Shown: positions 1 to 12,800, numbered from the stretch's first letter. The stretch: DNA of 64,000 nucleotides from Culex pipiens pallens (GCF_016801865.2 NC_068937.1:16304595-16368594), one strand, 5' to 3'. Made by a program: numbers and translations. Notes: generated by a model from the letters alone, not told the origin.

Positions 1-315
1 TTCATTTTTTGATGTAAAATTGAATTTGCAATCAAAAAGTACTGTAGTAAAATTTTGATAAAGTGCACAGTTTTCAAGTTATAGCCATTTTTATGTAACT
101 TTTTTCAAAATAGTCGCAGTTTTTCATTTTTTTAAATTAGTGCACATGTTTGTACACTTTTGAAAAAAATATTTTTGAAAAGCTGAGAAAATTCTCTATA
201 TTTTGCTTCTTCGGACTTTGTTGATACGACCTTTAGTTGCTGAGATATTACAATGCAAAGGTTTAAAAACAGGAAAAAGTCTCACACAAACAGCCCACCA
301 TTTTTCAATGTCGAT
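1..315. repeat. Dispersed repeat, module X (direct copy at 60795-61110)
   Basis: This AT-rich stretch matches 60795-61110 in the same orientation. Shared blocks include AGTGCACATGTTTG, AGCTGAGAAAATTCTCT, TTTGTTGATACGACC and TTAGTTGCTGAGATATT. No convincing reading frame is present. It joins module Y at about 320. The left edge of the window cuts it, so the true start is unknown. Confidence 0.75.
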
Positions 316-319
316 ATCT

Positions 320-770
320 CAGATATCGATTAAAAAAATCATAACTCGGTCAATGATTTTTTGCACAACCTGGAAATTTCTGAAAAGTTGGCTTTTTATG
401 TCCCCTAAAACACATAAAAAAATAAAAAAAATAAAAATAGTGTTTTTTTGCAAATCAAGTTTTAGTGATAAAAAGTTAAATAAAAAAATCACCAAATTTT
501 TTTCACCGTGTACCATTTTTTTCCAGTGTAGTCCGTATCCATACGTACAACTTTGCCGAAGACACCAAATCGATCAAAAAATTCCTTCAAAAGATACAGA
601 TTTTTGAATTTTCATACATCAGTTTTGTATGGCCAGCTGCCATATTTGTATGGAAAATTAAATGGACAAACTAATGATGCAAAATGGCTTCTTTGGGCAT
701 ACCGAAGGCACCAAAAAAGTTTCAGTCGGATTAAAAAATACAAAAAAATCGAATGACCAAAATCCTAGAG
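320..770 (+). repeat. Dispersed repeat, module Y (inverted copy at 60281-60790)
   Basis: The reverse complement of 60281-60790 matches this stretch through GAAATTTCTGAAAAGTTGGC, GAAGACACCAAATCGAT, TTCAAAAGATACAGATTTTT and AAATGGCTTCTTTGGGCATA. A decayed third copy lies at 18150-18410. Open frames here align between copies only because the DNA is repeated. I know of no protein with these frames, so I read it as non-coding repeat DNA. Confidence 0.75.
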
Positions 771-1812
771 AACTGCTCCTAATATCAGACCAAAAACAAT
801 TTTTTTATGATAACATAAACTGTTATGAAACCCTTATGCAAAAATGTTTTTTTCAAGAAGATGCCATAACGATTTCTGTTATTTTAACAATATTTGTTAT
901 TGAAATGGCATGAATTTTGTTTTTACCGTCTGCCCGGGATTTTCAATTTTATTTTTAATAATTTTTTTTTACAAAATTTCATAACCTTGTGATTTTTGGC
1001 CTTTTAGATTCTAAAAAAATATTAAAATATTAAAAAGCATTCAAAATATGTTTTTTTTAACTTAACGTTTTGTGGAAGGAGTAAGGCTTTTGCAGAAATA
1101 ACTCACAGTTTATGAGTTTTGGCATGTCTGGGATCGATCAAAAATATTTTAAATTTTTGTGAAATTCCAGTACCAACTGTTACTAACTGAAAAGGTTTTT
1201 TTCATTTCGAAAAAAAAATTCACCAATACTTAGATATTTTGAAAACTAATTATTAGAAAGCATTTTCAAACACTTTTTTCAATTTTAATGTCAACACTTT
1301 TAATTTAATTTTTTATATTTTTATTTTTTCGAGACTAAAAAATTAAGTCTCTCATAAAGAAATTGTCAAAAATGGTCAAAAAAAACTATTCGATCAACTT
1401 AAAAAAAAATTCTGTGACTTCACAAGGATTTATTTGATTTATTTATTTAGGACAATGCACAGTGGTCCAGATCGCAAAAATAAGTGGAAAATTGATTTTC
1501 CGAAAAATGGTAAAGTTTTGGAGCTTTGGTGTCATCGAAAAAGTTGTTGTAAATGAAAAGGGGCAACTTTTGGTTTGGTTGAAAATTAGGGTGGTTCATG
1601 ATAAGAGTGATTTTGAAAATCTAACATATCATGAATATTTTTGGGATCTTTTTGTCTTCTAGAAAATTGTTGAAATTGCCAATCTTAGCAACTTTGTCGA
1701 AGACACTAAAATTTTATCTCGTAATCTACGACTTTTACGACTAAATTTATAGAAAGAATCTGAGCAAACCTAAAAGAAATAAATAAAAATAACACAATTA
1801 AAATAACCCTCA
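771..1812. other. AT-rich spacer, no gene seen
   Basis: Low-complexity A/T-rich DNA with many homopolymer runs. The only familiar fragment is GTCGAAGACACTAAA near 1697, a relic of the module Y motif. No coding, RNA or transposon boundary was recognised. Confidence 0.6.
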
Positions 1813-2433
1813 AAAAATCAGTTTGTTGAACGTAGCAATTCAGGGTTAAGTTTTAGAGCAAAGTGATATTCGGGGCACTTTTAGAGCTCTAAAAAACACC
1901 CTTTTTTGACAGGTCAATTTGGACTTAAGTGTCAAAAGATGCAGCCATTATAAGGTAAAAAAGATGCAAATTTCAAATCAAATATCTCAAAAAGGCGCAG
2001 CGCATTTGAATGAGGAGATGCAGCACTACAAACGCTGAAAAAATCTCAGGGGTGTCTTCTTTAAACTCGAGATATCTTCATTTGAAAAAGTCTAATTTTC
2101 AAGGGAAAATCATATGGGACCAACCTAACGAAATTCGAAAATTGTCCAAATATATGTTTTCCCATGTAATTTTGCCCACTGAATCTGAATCGCTGTCGAA
2201 AAATCTATTTTTGGTCACAATTTGTGTTTAAATAATAATTTGACATGCGCCTTTTCGAGATATTTGAGTTTAAATTTGCATCTTTTTAAAATGGCTGAAA
2301 ATTTTGACCCTTAAGTCCTAATTGACTTATCCAAAAAATAAAAAAAAATATTTTTTAGAACTCTAAAAGTGCCCCGAATATCATCTTTCCCTCAAACTTA
2401 ACCCTGAATTGCCACGTTCAAAAACTGATTTTT
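1813..2433. mobile_element. Long inverted-repeat (MITE-like) element
   Basis: The left arm (about 1813-2005) and the reverse complement of the right arm (about 2240-2433) match for most of 190 bp. Shared blocks include AAAAATCAGTTTGTTGAACG (with small changes), GCAATTCAGGGTTAAG, TATTCGGGGCACTTTTAGAG and GATGCAAATTT. The middle (about 2010-2235) is not symmetric. No target duplication is clear because the flanks are A/T runs. No transposase frame is present, so this is non-autonomous or decayed. Confidence 0.7.
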
Positions 2434-3798
2434 ATTTTTTTTTTACAAAAATGGACAAAAATGACTGCAATTTTTTCTAAAATATTTAGACAGGGCCAAA
2501 TAGTTTTTTTTCCAAAGTTTGTATGGAGAATTAGGGCGGTTCTTCGCTAATGCATACAAGCAAAAATTGCATGCAATATGTGGGAGTAAAATACCTTTTT
2601 GTTTTCGAAGTTACTCAAATTTTCATAATTTGCAATATGGGTTTCAAACAGAGTAAAATTTTTTATGCGTTTTCAGAGAGATTTTTTTCGAAAACAAAAA
2701 TTTTCACAGAAATACGGTATTTTACAAAAATACTCAAATTTTCAAAATTTGCAAAGTGGGAATCAAACAAAGTGTAATTTTTTTATTAGATTGTATTTTG
2801 TTGAAAACTTAAATTTTCACAAAATACCGTATCTTTACGAAAGTACTTAAATTATCAAAATTTGCAAAATGGGTATGAAACGAAGTGAATTTTTTTATGC
2901 ATTTTCAAAATATTAAAGTCTTTTCTTGATACTAAATTTATCACGAAAAAACGTATTTTTTTTCGGAATTACTCAAATTAAAAAAATAGATTTCAGTATT
3001 TTCGAAAAATGCGGTATTTTGGGATTTTGTTAGATGGTTAAAAAAGCCTTAATAATGTAAAAAGCAAACAATATTTCACTTCGTTTGATATCCATATTGA
3101 AAATTCTGAAAATTTGAGTATTTCTGAAAAACGGTATTTTGTCAAAATTTTGGATATTTACAAAAAAAAATCCCTAAAAAGTGAAAAACATACAAAATTT
3201 CGCTTCGTTTGATACCCATATTTAAAGTTATGAAAATTTGAGTAATTTTAAAAAATAAGGTATTTTGTGAAAATTTTAGTATTATCGAAAAGAGACCCTA
3301 ATAATTTGAAAATGAATAACAAATTTCACTTCGTTTGAAAAAAATCTTGTAAATTTTGAAAAATTGAGAATTTCTGAAAAATATGGTATTTTGAATAATT
3401 TTAGTAATATTTAAAAAAAAAGTGTAAAAAGTGAAAAAGAATGCTAAATTTTGCTTCGTTTGATACCCATATTACAAATTATGAAAATTTTAGTACTTTC
3501 GAAAAAGAAATACGTTTTATTTGTGAAATTTAAGCATTATTTAAAAAAAAAGTGAAAAAGAATACTAAATTTTGCTTCGTTTGATACTTATATTGCAAAT
3601 TATGAAAATTTCAGTACCTTCGAAAACATGTGATATTTTGTGAACAATTGAACAATACTATGAAACTTACTAAATTTTCGAAAAATATATTCTTAGTGAA
3701 AGCATTGAATATGATATGTTTGAATTAAGTCGATTTAAGAAAGCTTTTAAAACTGAGCAATCGTCCATTATCATTATCAAAATGGCTTTAACGATAAC

Positions 3799-4902
3799 TA
3801 GGGCTAGTGATTTTTCGCGATTTCGCGGAAGCCGCGTAATCCGTGAAATTCGCCCCTGGCCGTGAAATTTGGGAAATACCGTGAAATGCCGCGAAATTTG
3901 AAATATTCAATTGATAATTCGCTACTCAGTGCAATTAAGCTTCATTTTGTAATTCGAACATTTTATAAGGTTTTTCAAAAGCATTTTAGAAGCAGTTTAC
4001 AAATTAATAACTATATCATATCAGATCTACAATTATTTGCTGAAGATTTTTTTAATAATTATTTGTTGAAAATATTGTTCATTAGAATATTCAACAAAAT
4101 GCATATAGTTTCTTTATTCCACAAAATTCCAAAAAGATTTTACAAGAACATTTATCAACATTTCTTTGAAAGAAAACGCAGATAATATCTTTTTAATTTT
4201 AAAATTTTTGTAAATTTTGTTTTAAATAATCAACGATATTAAACAACGATAAACAAATTGTTTTTAAATATTTTGAATAAAAATTATGTGTTTTAATTCA
4301 ATTGATTAGTAAAACAATACATATTGATATCATGTTCGTTAACCATTTTTTTTTATTCTTGAATTATCAATAAATGTAAAAACTGCATCTAATGAAGTTT
4401 TACCTGAATTTCATTAAAATACTAAAATTTCCCTATTGCTGAAATTAAGGAAAGCAAAAAAAAATCTTTATTGCATTTCCTTTAATGATTTTAGGTTTGA
4501 TGAATTAGAGGACTTGTTAATTTTATAAAATCTCAATAAAATTAAAACAGCTGAATCATAAATTCTTGAACTTTTTTTATAAGGTCCAATAAACAAATGT
4601 TTGAGTGTATCCCTTTCACACCTTATGTAAATGTTTATTAGTATAAGCGGGATACACTCAATGTTTACATTTGTTTGTATGATCTAATACAAAAAGTCTA
4701 GAATTCAACTGACGGAAATTTTTCAAAATTTCCCAAGAACTACTGCTAACATTTAAGACACTTTTCTGTTAATAACTTTGCTAAAAGTATACATTTTAAC
4801 GTTTATTTTGAGCAGTTTTTAGAGTACCGTGAAATTTCAATGTTTTGTAATTGGCATGCCGCGTAATTTTGATTTATTTGCCGTGAAAAATCACTAGCCC
4901 TA
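3799..4902. mobile_element. hAT-like non-autonomous DNA transposon
   Basis: The ends are inverted: TAGGGCTAGTGATTTTTC on the left and its complement ending ...CACTAGCCCTA on the right. It is flanked by a perfect 8-bp duplication, ACGATAAC (3791-3798 and 4903-4910). Eight-base duplications with TAGGG/CAGGG ends are typical of hAT elements. The related array tail near 30300 has the uninterrupted sequence, which confirms the insertion. No transposase frame is visible; the longest frame (3862-4185) is unremarkable. A smaller inverted repeat (about 4580-4690, arms containing GAGTGTATCCC) lies inside and may be a nested element. Confidence 0.85.
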
Positions 4903-5000
4903 ACGATAACAATAGATTACCGTTACCGTCCCGACGATAACGATAACCATTATCGTTATCGTTAGACGATAATATTATCGACGATAATTTTATCGATTAA

Positions 5001-5175
5001 GAGAGCGTTCTTTTATTACGTAACGCAAAAAATCGGATTTTTAGACCCCATCCCGCCCCTCGTAACAAAATTTCCATACAAATTTTACAATTTTTTTAAA
5101 AAATGTATGGAGCGTAACACGGCCTCCGACCCCGCCCTCCCCCCCAACTGCGTTACGTAATAAAAGAACGCTCCC
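5001..5175. mobile_element. PIF/Harbinger-like MITE
   Basis: A 175-bp element with about 26-bp inverted ends (GAGAGCGTTCTTTTATTACG and, on the other side, GGGAGCGTTCTTTTATTACG), flanked by TAA on both sides (4998-5000 and 5176-5178). A three-base TWA duplication is typical of PIF/Harbinger elements. The related array end at about 30398 shows the empty site (CGATTAACAAC). It is too short to code for anything. Confidence 0.85.
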
Positions 5176-5190
5176 TAACAACATTGATGT

Positions 5191-7430
5191 GTATAAATTT
5201 TGCCTAACAAATTTTGAAATACATACATTTTGAATGATCTACTCACAACTCTAGCCACTGGGCACAGGTTCTTTTTTATGCTATCGAACAAAATTTCGGA
5301 TGAAAATTGTTTTGAAAACATTCTATTCCGAAATTTTTACCTCAAAGTTATCACAACTGTGATAAATAATTTTATGATAGAATAAATCTAATTTTGAAAA
5401 TTATTTGCACAAAATACTTAAATGCAATAAAGTTTTTTTTAACGTAAAATACTAACAAAGCAATGCTATTAACCGGAGTACTCAAAAGGACTATCTCATG
5501 GAAAACAATTGGTCGAAGAACCATACAATATACTTTTTATAATTCAATTAAAGATCTGCAATCAAAAGAGGATATCAAGAGTGTACAAACCAAAAGTGAA
5601 AGGCCGTATTGCCGCAACAGCATATTCTACACGATTGAAAACAAGGATTTTTGCACCCGCCAAGAACGTTCGTACTAACAAGATATGTGCGTAGGAAGAA
5701 ACAAACATGTTAGGGTAAGGGTACCTATTTTGAACCTCCCGAAATAGTTTCACCGTACTTTCAAAAATTTGCTCAAAACAAGCACCATTTACCCTAGAAT
5801 TCCGCATGAAACCGTTCACTATGAATACCTCCTGCGTATACGAACTCAGCTCTTGGCTCAATTCTTATCACGTCCCGCGGTCACACTCCTCCGCCTTGGC
5901 ATGCACAAAATGTCGTTTATTTTGTTCTTGCTCCGATTTCCGAGCTTCTTTTTCTCTGGTTTTAGTTCAGCCCGCACTCAGCACTGGATGCTTCATTAAC
6001 GTCCCCTTTGCGGAAGACTACCGTGGACGTCAGCGAGTTGTCAAATTAGACTCATACAACTGTTTTGCGCGGGAAGATCTAGAACCCGCGGGAGCCAACG
6101 CGCGCCGCTTAACGATTTAATCTCGCTTTGTCGGATTGCCATAAATTGACGTAAAAACGATAAGAATTTGATTGTTTTAACGTCAATTACAAATCCCTGC
6201 GGGATTAGCGATCTATCGCGGGCTTACCGTGGGTGATCGGACTCGATTCTAGTCGTTCCAGAATTTCAGGTTTCGGAACGGGTTTCGGAAAACGTCCCCG
6301 CCAGGAAAGGATCTCCTTCTGGATCAATTAAACAAACTGATCGAGAGATGGGTGCCAGTTGTTCTGACAAGTGTCAGGTTCAATGTGGGCCCGGCTTGCG
6401 ACGTCAATAAACCGGGTATTTTTTTTTTTCTGATGTATTTGCGCTGGTCATCGAAGTGAGACAAGAGGTGCAGTGAACTGTCGTTCTCTTGGCAAATTCT
6501 TAAATGGGATATTCGATGCAATGATCGATGGTGGTCGAACCTGTCTGTGCAGCTTATTGGGATGGATGAACGAATTTATACAAAAACTGTCTTTTATTTT
6601 TAAGACAATTACAATAATTATAACAATTTGACCGACCAAAAAAACTAGCTTATAAACATTATTCACATGACATTGAAAGTACACCCCAGACGCGGCGGAA
6701 CCAAAGTCAATAACGTACTATCTTCTGATAATCGCATATCGTTATCGAAACACGTCGTAAAGCAAAGAACCGTGAAAGGAGGCCGCACTTTAATATTCCA
6801 GCCGCAGAGCATAACCGTACGTTATCAATTAATCCGTGCAATTAGCACACGGGCTAAAATTATACACTAATAACTTGGGACCTGAACGCAACAACAGAAC
6901 AGAACAAAAAGAAAAGGTAGACCGTAGACCTCAAGATCATGCAGGACTACGCGCTTTGGCCACAACCCGCCAATTTCCTCATAAATCAGCGTGTAATTTA
7001 ATATTAAAATATCGCGGACAATAATTGTTCCATTGTAATCGATTAATAATTTTACACGCCACGGAAGGAGATAAGCCTCGATTTTCCCCTCCGTCCAAGA
7101 TGGAGAGAGAGCCGTATAATCTCTCTGCGCGCCCGGTAAGCCGCATAAATTAACCCGCGTAATCGCTTCTTTATGCGACGACATTATCGCTCGAAGTGGT
7201 CAACGCAGAGAGTCGCAGTGTCCTCTCAGGGTCCCGAGGCTGATGATGATCCACTACCGGACGGCATCGAACGCGACGTGGACCGCGACCCGCGACCTCC
7301 TCCATTCTGGTGGTCCACGAGAAGCTTCTGGACAATTGGGTAAAACAAGTAAAGTTTATAACATTTAACAAATTTTGCTAATATTCAAAAAACAAATTTA
7401 ATTTTAGTGAATATGTACTTTTTATCGAAT
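5191..7430. other. Apparently unique, mixed-composition DNA; no gene supported
   Basis: From about 5690 the base composition is more balanced than in the repeats, with CpG-containing stretches around 6060-6310 and 7190-7320. Open frames of 60-105 codons occur on both strands, but none has a recognisable domain, a credible start context or splice structure. I cannot tell intron, enhancer or intergenic DNA apart here. Confidence 0.5.
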
Positions 7431-7433
7431 AAA

Positions 7434-7665
7434 TGGTGGGTCTCGTGGCGCAGGGGTAGCGGCTTCGGCTGCCGATCCCGATGATGCTATGAGACGCGGG
7501 TTCGATTCCCGCCTTATCCACTGAGCTTCTATCGGATGGTGAAGTAAAACGTCGGTCCCGGTTTCTCCTGTCTCGTCAGAGGCGCTGGAGCAGAAATCCC
7601 ACGTTAGAGGAAGGCCATGCCCCGGGGGGCGTAGTGCCAATAGTTTCGTTTCGGTGAACAAAATT
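7434..7665 (+). mobile_element. tRNA-derived SINE
   Basis: The head folds like a tRNA gene: an A-box-like TGGCGCAGGGGTAGCGG near 7446 and a B-box GGTTCGATTCCC near 7500, which together form an internal RNA polymerase III promoter. A non-tRNA body follows, ending near GGCGTAGTGCCAATAG. No poly-A or clear target duplication was found, so the 3' limit is approximate. It is more likely a SINE than a working tRNA gene, because the cloverleaf is imperfect and an unrelated body follows. Confidence 0.7.
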
Positions 7666-7739
7666 TCAGACAACCTCTTCCCCTATTGTGGACAATTGTA
7701 GATTTTTGTTCGTCCAAAAATATCAATACTAAAATTTTT

Positions 7740-10430
7740 ATAACAAACCATATTTTTTAACATTTTCATAATTTTCAATATGGATATCATACGCTGCGAC
7801 ATTCTGTATGCATTTTAAATTTATGCGAGTATTTTTTTGTAAAATGCTTAAGCCATTGGAAATATTTTTCAAATTTTATGTAAATTCACTTCGGATAATC
7901 GAATCACAAAAATACATTTTTTTCGTTAACTAATTTTTGATTGTGGAGCTTAAGTATGACCCCTAAACTACGCTAAAGTGATTTTAAATTTTTAAATCCA
8001 ATATGGCGGCCAATATGGCGGTGACGGAATATTGAAAAAAAATGCATTTCATTTTTTAAAAGGCAAATCAATTATTCAAATTTGACTAAAATGGGGTCAC
8101 ATAACTCGAATCTAATGTTCAAAACAAGAAAAAAATAAAACGAAAAATTTTTTTTTTCCGTTGTTCGAGTATTTGACGCATTTTAAAACACTTTTTTCAT
8201 TAAAATGTTGAATCCATGCCACCTTATTTAAATTTATATTCTTTTTTTAATTTTTGCCCCCTCTGACTTTGGAATCGAAAGACATAAACTCAAAAAATAT
8301 TTGCAGCGGCCTAATATGCTTACAAAATACCATATATTGTGTAATACTCTTATAAAGTGAAAAGTGAAAACATAAAACGTCATCACGTTCGATATTTAAA
8401 AAATCTAATAAAATAGAAAAGTAATCAAAATTTAGCATCGTATGGTTCCCATATTGCAAATTATTTAAATTAAAAAAATTTAAGGAAATACGGTTTTTTG
8501 AAAAAAACAAGTATTCTTTAAAAATATCCAATAAAGTAAAAATGCATTCGAAATTTCGCATCGTTAATTGTAAATAACCATATTGTAAATTATGAAAATT
8601 GCAGTATTTTTCATTAAATACATTATTTTGGGGAAATTTGAATATTTGTATGAAATATGGATTTTTTATAAATTTAATGTATCCAATGAAGTGAACACAC
8701 ATACAGAATTTCGCATTATTTCATACCTATATTGTGAATTATGAAAATTTAAGTATATTTATGAAAAACTGTGTTTCGTGACATTTTGGGTATTTTTATA
8801 AAATACGGTATTTTCGGAAAAAATATTTTATCCCACAAAAACTCTAAAACAGTGAAAATGCAAACAAAATGTCGCTTCGTTTAATTGATTATTGATTATT
8901 GAAAATTATTTTGAAAAAATTGCAATTTTCATGAAAAACGGTATTTTGTAAAAAATAGTATCTATTCTGGAAAATTATCAAATAAAGTAAAAATACATAC
9001 AGAAAATAACGATAAATTTCAGTGTATCCAAAATAGTAAAAATACATACAACTTTTCACATCGTTTGATACCCACATTATAAATTTTGAAAATTTTATTA
9101 TTTTTATGAAAAACGGTGTTTTAAGATAATTAGAGTATTTTTATGAAATACGGAATTTTCTAAAAAAAAACTGTATTTTATTCCACAAAAACTCTAAAAC
9201 AGAGAAAATGTATACAAAATTTCGCATCGTTTCAAGCCTGAATTTAAAAAAAAATAATGATGAGAAAATGATTCTTATGATCATACGAAAATTATTAGCT
9301 TGTTTAGGAAATTTTGATTTTTGGTTCATTTTTAGCCCATCGGGTCTGAATTGGTTAAACCCACATTGAAAATTATTAAAAAAAATAAAATATCATGAAA
9401 AACGGTATTTTGTAAAAAAAATAGTATCAATTCTGGAAAAAAAACAAATAAAGTGAAAATGCATACAAAAAATACGATATTTTGTGAAAATTTCTGTGTA
9501 TCCAAAATAGTGAAAATACATACAACAGTTTGCATCGTTTGATACCCACATTGTAAATTTTGAAAATTTTATTATTTTTATGAAATACGGTGTTATGTGA
9601 TAATTTGAGAATTTTTATGAAATACGAAACTGTCGGGAAAAAATAATGTTTTATTCCACAAAAACTCTAAAACAGTGAAAACGCATACAAAATTTCGCAA
9701 CATTCAACACTTTCAGGTCTGAATTTAAAAAAAATAGTGATGGGAAAATGATTCTTGTGATCATACGAAAATTATAAGCTAGTTTTGGAAATTTTGATTT
9801 TTGGGCCATGCCTGAAAGGGTTAATACTCATATTGATAGTTTTAATAAATTTCCAATTTTCATGAAAAACGGTATTTTGTAAAAAAAAATTTTCTATTTT
9901 GGAAAAAAAATATCAAATAAAGTGAAAATGCAAACAAAAAAATACGATATTTTGTAAAATTTTTAGTAGATCCAAAAAAGTGAAAATACATCTAAATTTC
10001 GCATCAAAATTATGAAGATTTTCGTATTTTTATAAAATAAGGTTAATTTTAAAAAAATGGGTATTTTATTCCAAAAATTCTAAAACAGTAACAATGCTTA
10101 ATAAATTAACATCGAAATACTGTATTTTGTAAAAAAAAATCATGTTCTAAAAAAATATCAAATAAAGGCAAAATTCTGCCTCGATTGATATTCATATTGA
10201 ATATCATGAAATTTTTAGATTTTTTAATGAATATTATGTATATTTTAGTATTTTCATAAAATGCGGTTTTTTATGAAAATTTTAGTATTTTACAAAAAAA
10301 AAATCGCTTGTAATACGAAAATACAAACAAAATTTCGCAACGTTTGATACACATATTACATGTTTTAATTTTTTTAGTATTTTCAAAAATACTGTATTTA
10401 TTACTTTACAATTCTTCGTAGTGTAAAAAC
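7740..10430. repeat. Palindromic tandem array, copy B
   Basis: This is the longest array of the family. The first unit (about 7760-7830) reads forward ('caatatggatatcatacg'). From about 8430 to 10370 the units read in reverse: 'tttcgcatcgtttgatacc', then 'catattg', then 'acggtattttgt', repeated many times. Two longer sub-units (about 9170-9330 and 9650-9810) are near-duplicates containing GATCATACGAAAATTA. A leader at 8165-8310, with AAAACACTTTTTTC and GCAGCGGC, recurs at 28790-28935. All open frames here are repeat artefacts. Confidence 0.75.
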
Positions 10431-12544
10431 AACCAAAGTTACCAACCAAAAACTTTAAAACGTTGTGTTTTCATCTCATTTACATTGGACTTTTAAGATA
10501 AAAATTGGGCAAAAGTCAATTGTTTTTAAACAAAAAACCTTTTTTGCAAATTTTTTTTCCATCGAATCAAATTGTTTTTGACTTCACGAAGTCGTTGTTA
10601 TTTTGGATCACATGGATTCTTTATAAGTGAAATTCTTATTCAACGCAAAAAATAGCTTTTTTGAGGTCCCGAACATTCAAATAGACTGTTAAACTATTGA
10701 TTGGTGGAACATAATAGTGATAAAAGTCTGTTTGTCTGCAGTTTTCTATACTGTAAGGACACAGATAAACAAACGTGCATCATTGAACAACATTATCAAA
10801 TTTCGTCAATCACTTCACGCACAAAATGTGTGACAGACCAACAAAAAATGTTGTTGAAAATAATCAACAAAAAAATTGCGTTGAAACAAACAAAGTCTTT
10901 TGTTGTTTTGAAAAAGCTGCTTTGACGTTTAGCGTTGATTCAACAAAAATCATGATTTTCAAATCAACAAAACGTTCTGTTGATTCAAATATTCCTTATT
11001 TTTCTGCATGTACAGTTTCACACAACTGTCAAACCCGTGTAAAAGCGTACATTTAAAATGGCCGTGGTGAGTTTCTAATAATTCAAATTGACCGTTAAAT
11101 TTGCTGGGTGATGATTTTAAAAGCTATTGTGTATTTTTTTTCAGATATTATGTTGAAAACTCATAACCCATTTAACCCCCAAACTGACCGCGGCATCGCG
11201 GGTCCCCTCTCGCGAGATGCCGAAGATAGTGTCATCGCGACGCTTCGTCATTGACATATAGATGGCGCGCGCGCGCGGTCTGCACGCAGTGGAAATCCTT
11301 CGAGGCGTGGGGGGCGGGTCACCATCCATAAAGCTTGCTCCGGTCAGAACAGAAAAAAACAAAAGTTAATGCGTTTTGTCTTATTGTTGGCATATCGTCG
11401 ACTATACTTTGTGTGTTTTCGCACGACTGGGATGCATTTCAGTTCGCCAAGATCTGGTTCTGAGCCTTAAATATTTTGAACAGTGCCAATTAATCAAGAT
11501 TGGTGTTTGGAGGGAGAGTTAAAATGGGCGTTGGAAGTAAGAGAGTTTAATGAGTTTCATTAAAGTCGGCAAATAAGATCGGTATCGGTGACGACGACGG
11601 TCACTTTATGAATGAATGGCCATTTAATTGAATTAATTACGAGGTTTGTTTGTCAAAATAACACAAATTTAAGCAATTTTTAAGGTTTGAAAAATAACTA
11701 GCTTCTTCAAAGTAATCAATTGCTATCAACATCCAATCTGTTGGTTTTGTTTATGAAGCAATGAAGTCCTTTGGAACGACTTTATCGAAACCTGATTATG
11801 GAACGCAAAAGCAATTTACAAGATCGTCAGGATTCACGCAGCAACTCGTCAATAAGGTATTTTAATAGCCCAGGATACACACCCCTCGCAACGCAATACA
11901 CACCTCATCGGTGGACTTGCCGAGTTCCTTGCTCTAATAACGTCCAGGTTGATCTTTTGAAAAAGGCACGGAATATTGATGGTACACGCCCATCCGTACA
12001 CAACTTGCTGCTCCTCGTCCAGGACGATAAGTCCTGGAACAGATTCGCACAGGGCAATCGTTCGAAGTTTGTTTTCTTTTCTGTTCAGAGAGTCTGTACC
12101 ATGTACCGAGTAGAAAAAAAAACAAGCCTCTTTGGCGCTAATAAATGGGCCGTAAATTTTATGGAACTGCTTTTATTGGCCACCAGCACCGCCAGACGCA
12201 AATAAAGCTCTTAAAGTTTGTTTTTTCTCCTCTTAGTTATTTGTACTAGGGGGGAAGATCTAGGATACTCGATCTTAAGAGAAAAAACCGCGGTGGCACC
12301 GATGGGATAGAGCGATTAACCTGCCTGCTGCTGCTGCCGAGGTGGTCGGTTGATTAATTAGTGGCACGATATAAGGTGATGATTTTACGATAATGTCTGC
12401 ATGGTCATGTTGAAACAGCATTGAGGTGCTCAATCAATGTTCTGTCAGATTGAGGTGGTACAAGTTTGAAATGTTGGGAGGATCGTATTTAAGTGTAGCA
12501 TTCTGAGTGATCGGGACCAATGGGCGGAAAAGCATTTTGACAGT
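10431..12544. other. Mostly unique DNA; no gene supported
   Basis: 10431-11140 is AT-rich with many CAACAAA/TTTGTTG motifs (about 10830-10990). 11141-12544 is more balanced and holds a (CG)-rich patch at 11262-11276. A candidate intron (donor at 11068, acceptor at 11145) was considered but leads straight to a stop codon. No recognisable protein, RNA or transposon boundary was found apart from the short repeat at 11024-11075. Confidence 0.5.
11024..11075 (+). repeat. Short dispersed repeat (AACTGTCAAAC ... GTGGTGAGTTT), copy 1
   Basis: It carries AACTGTCAAAC, then GTGTAAA, then GGCCGTGGTGAGTTT. The same ordered blocks occur at 37144-37213 (-), 41722-41785 (+), 43042-43108 (+) and 44108-44166 (-). 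It is probably the end of a MITE family. No boundary duplication is resolved. Confidence 0.5.
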
Positions 12545-12800
12545 ATGCCTATTCCCATCGTACTAAGCGGTCGTGTCTGAATGATGCTGGGTAATCTGGA
12601 GTGTTCCTGGAAATTTACTAAAACCAAGTACACCAACCAGTAGAGCAGCTCTTTGTGAACATTTCTGTTTAATTTGACTTTTACTAAAAGTTATTCGTAT
12701 TCCTTTTACAAGCATTTTACATTTTTTTTTCCTAAGTGTATTCTGGTCTGACGAGAATGCACTGGAGCCCACGCAATTTCTATTATCGGCTGAGCTCGGT
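12545..12800 (+). repeat. Dispersed repeat, partial copy of the 39973-40860 element
   Basis: It matches 40045-40290 in the same orientation with scattered changes. Blocks include AAGCGGTCGTGT, TGAATGATGCTGG, AAAACCAAGTACACCAAC, GTGAACATTTCTGTTTA and TTTACAAGCATTT. The copy at 40 kb sits inside an element with inverted ends, so this copy is probably a truncated insertion of the same family. Confidence 0.75.

Larger units (their letters stand above)
2630..5190. repeat. Palindromic tandem array, copy A
   Basis: Units of roughly 100-160 bp carry 'gggtatcaaacgaagtg', a stretch ending 'tacggtattttgt', and A/T filler. Units at about 2630-2950 read forward. Units at about 3050-3660 read as the reverse complement, for example CACTTCGTTTGATATCC. 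The array is therefore head-to-head. It is followed by a tail, TATATTCTTAGTGAAAGCAT and then CGATAA-rich DNA ending near TTTTATCGATTAACAAC, which recurs at 30175-30400. Two elements have inserted in that tail (3799-4902 and 5001-5175). No protein is coded. Related arrays lie at 7740-10430, 28790-30400 and 54640-57690. Confidence 0.75.

Noticed and set aside
7434..7510. Functional tRNA gene
   Set aside because: A and B boxes are present but the stems do not pair well and a SINE body follows.
11056..11160. Mini-intron starting ATGGCCGTG|GTGAGT and ending TTTTTTTTCAG
   Set aside because: The downstream frame stops within four codons, and the donor is part of the dispersed GTGGTGAGTT repeat.
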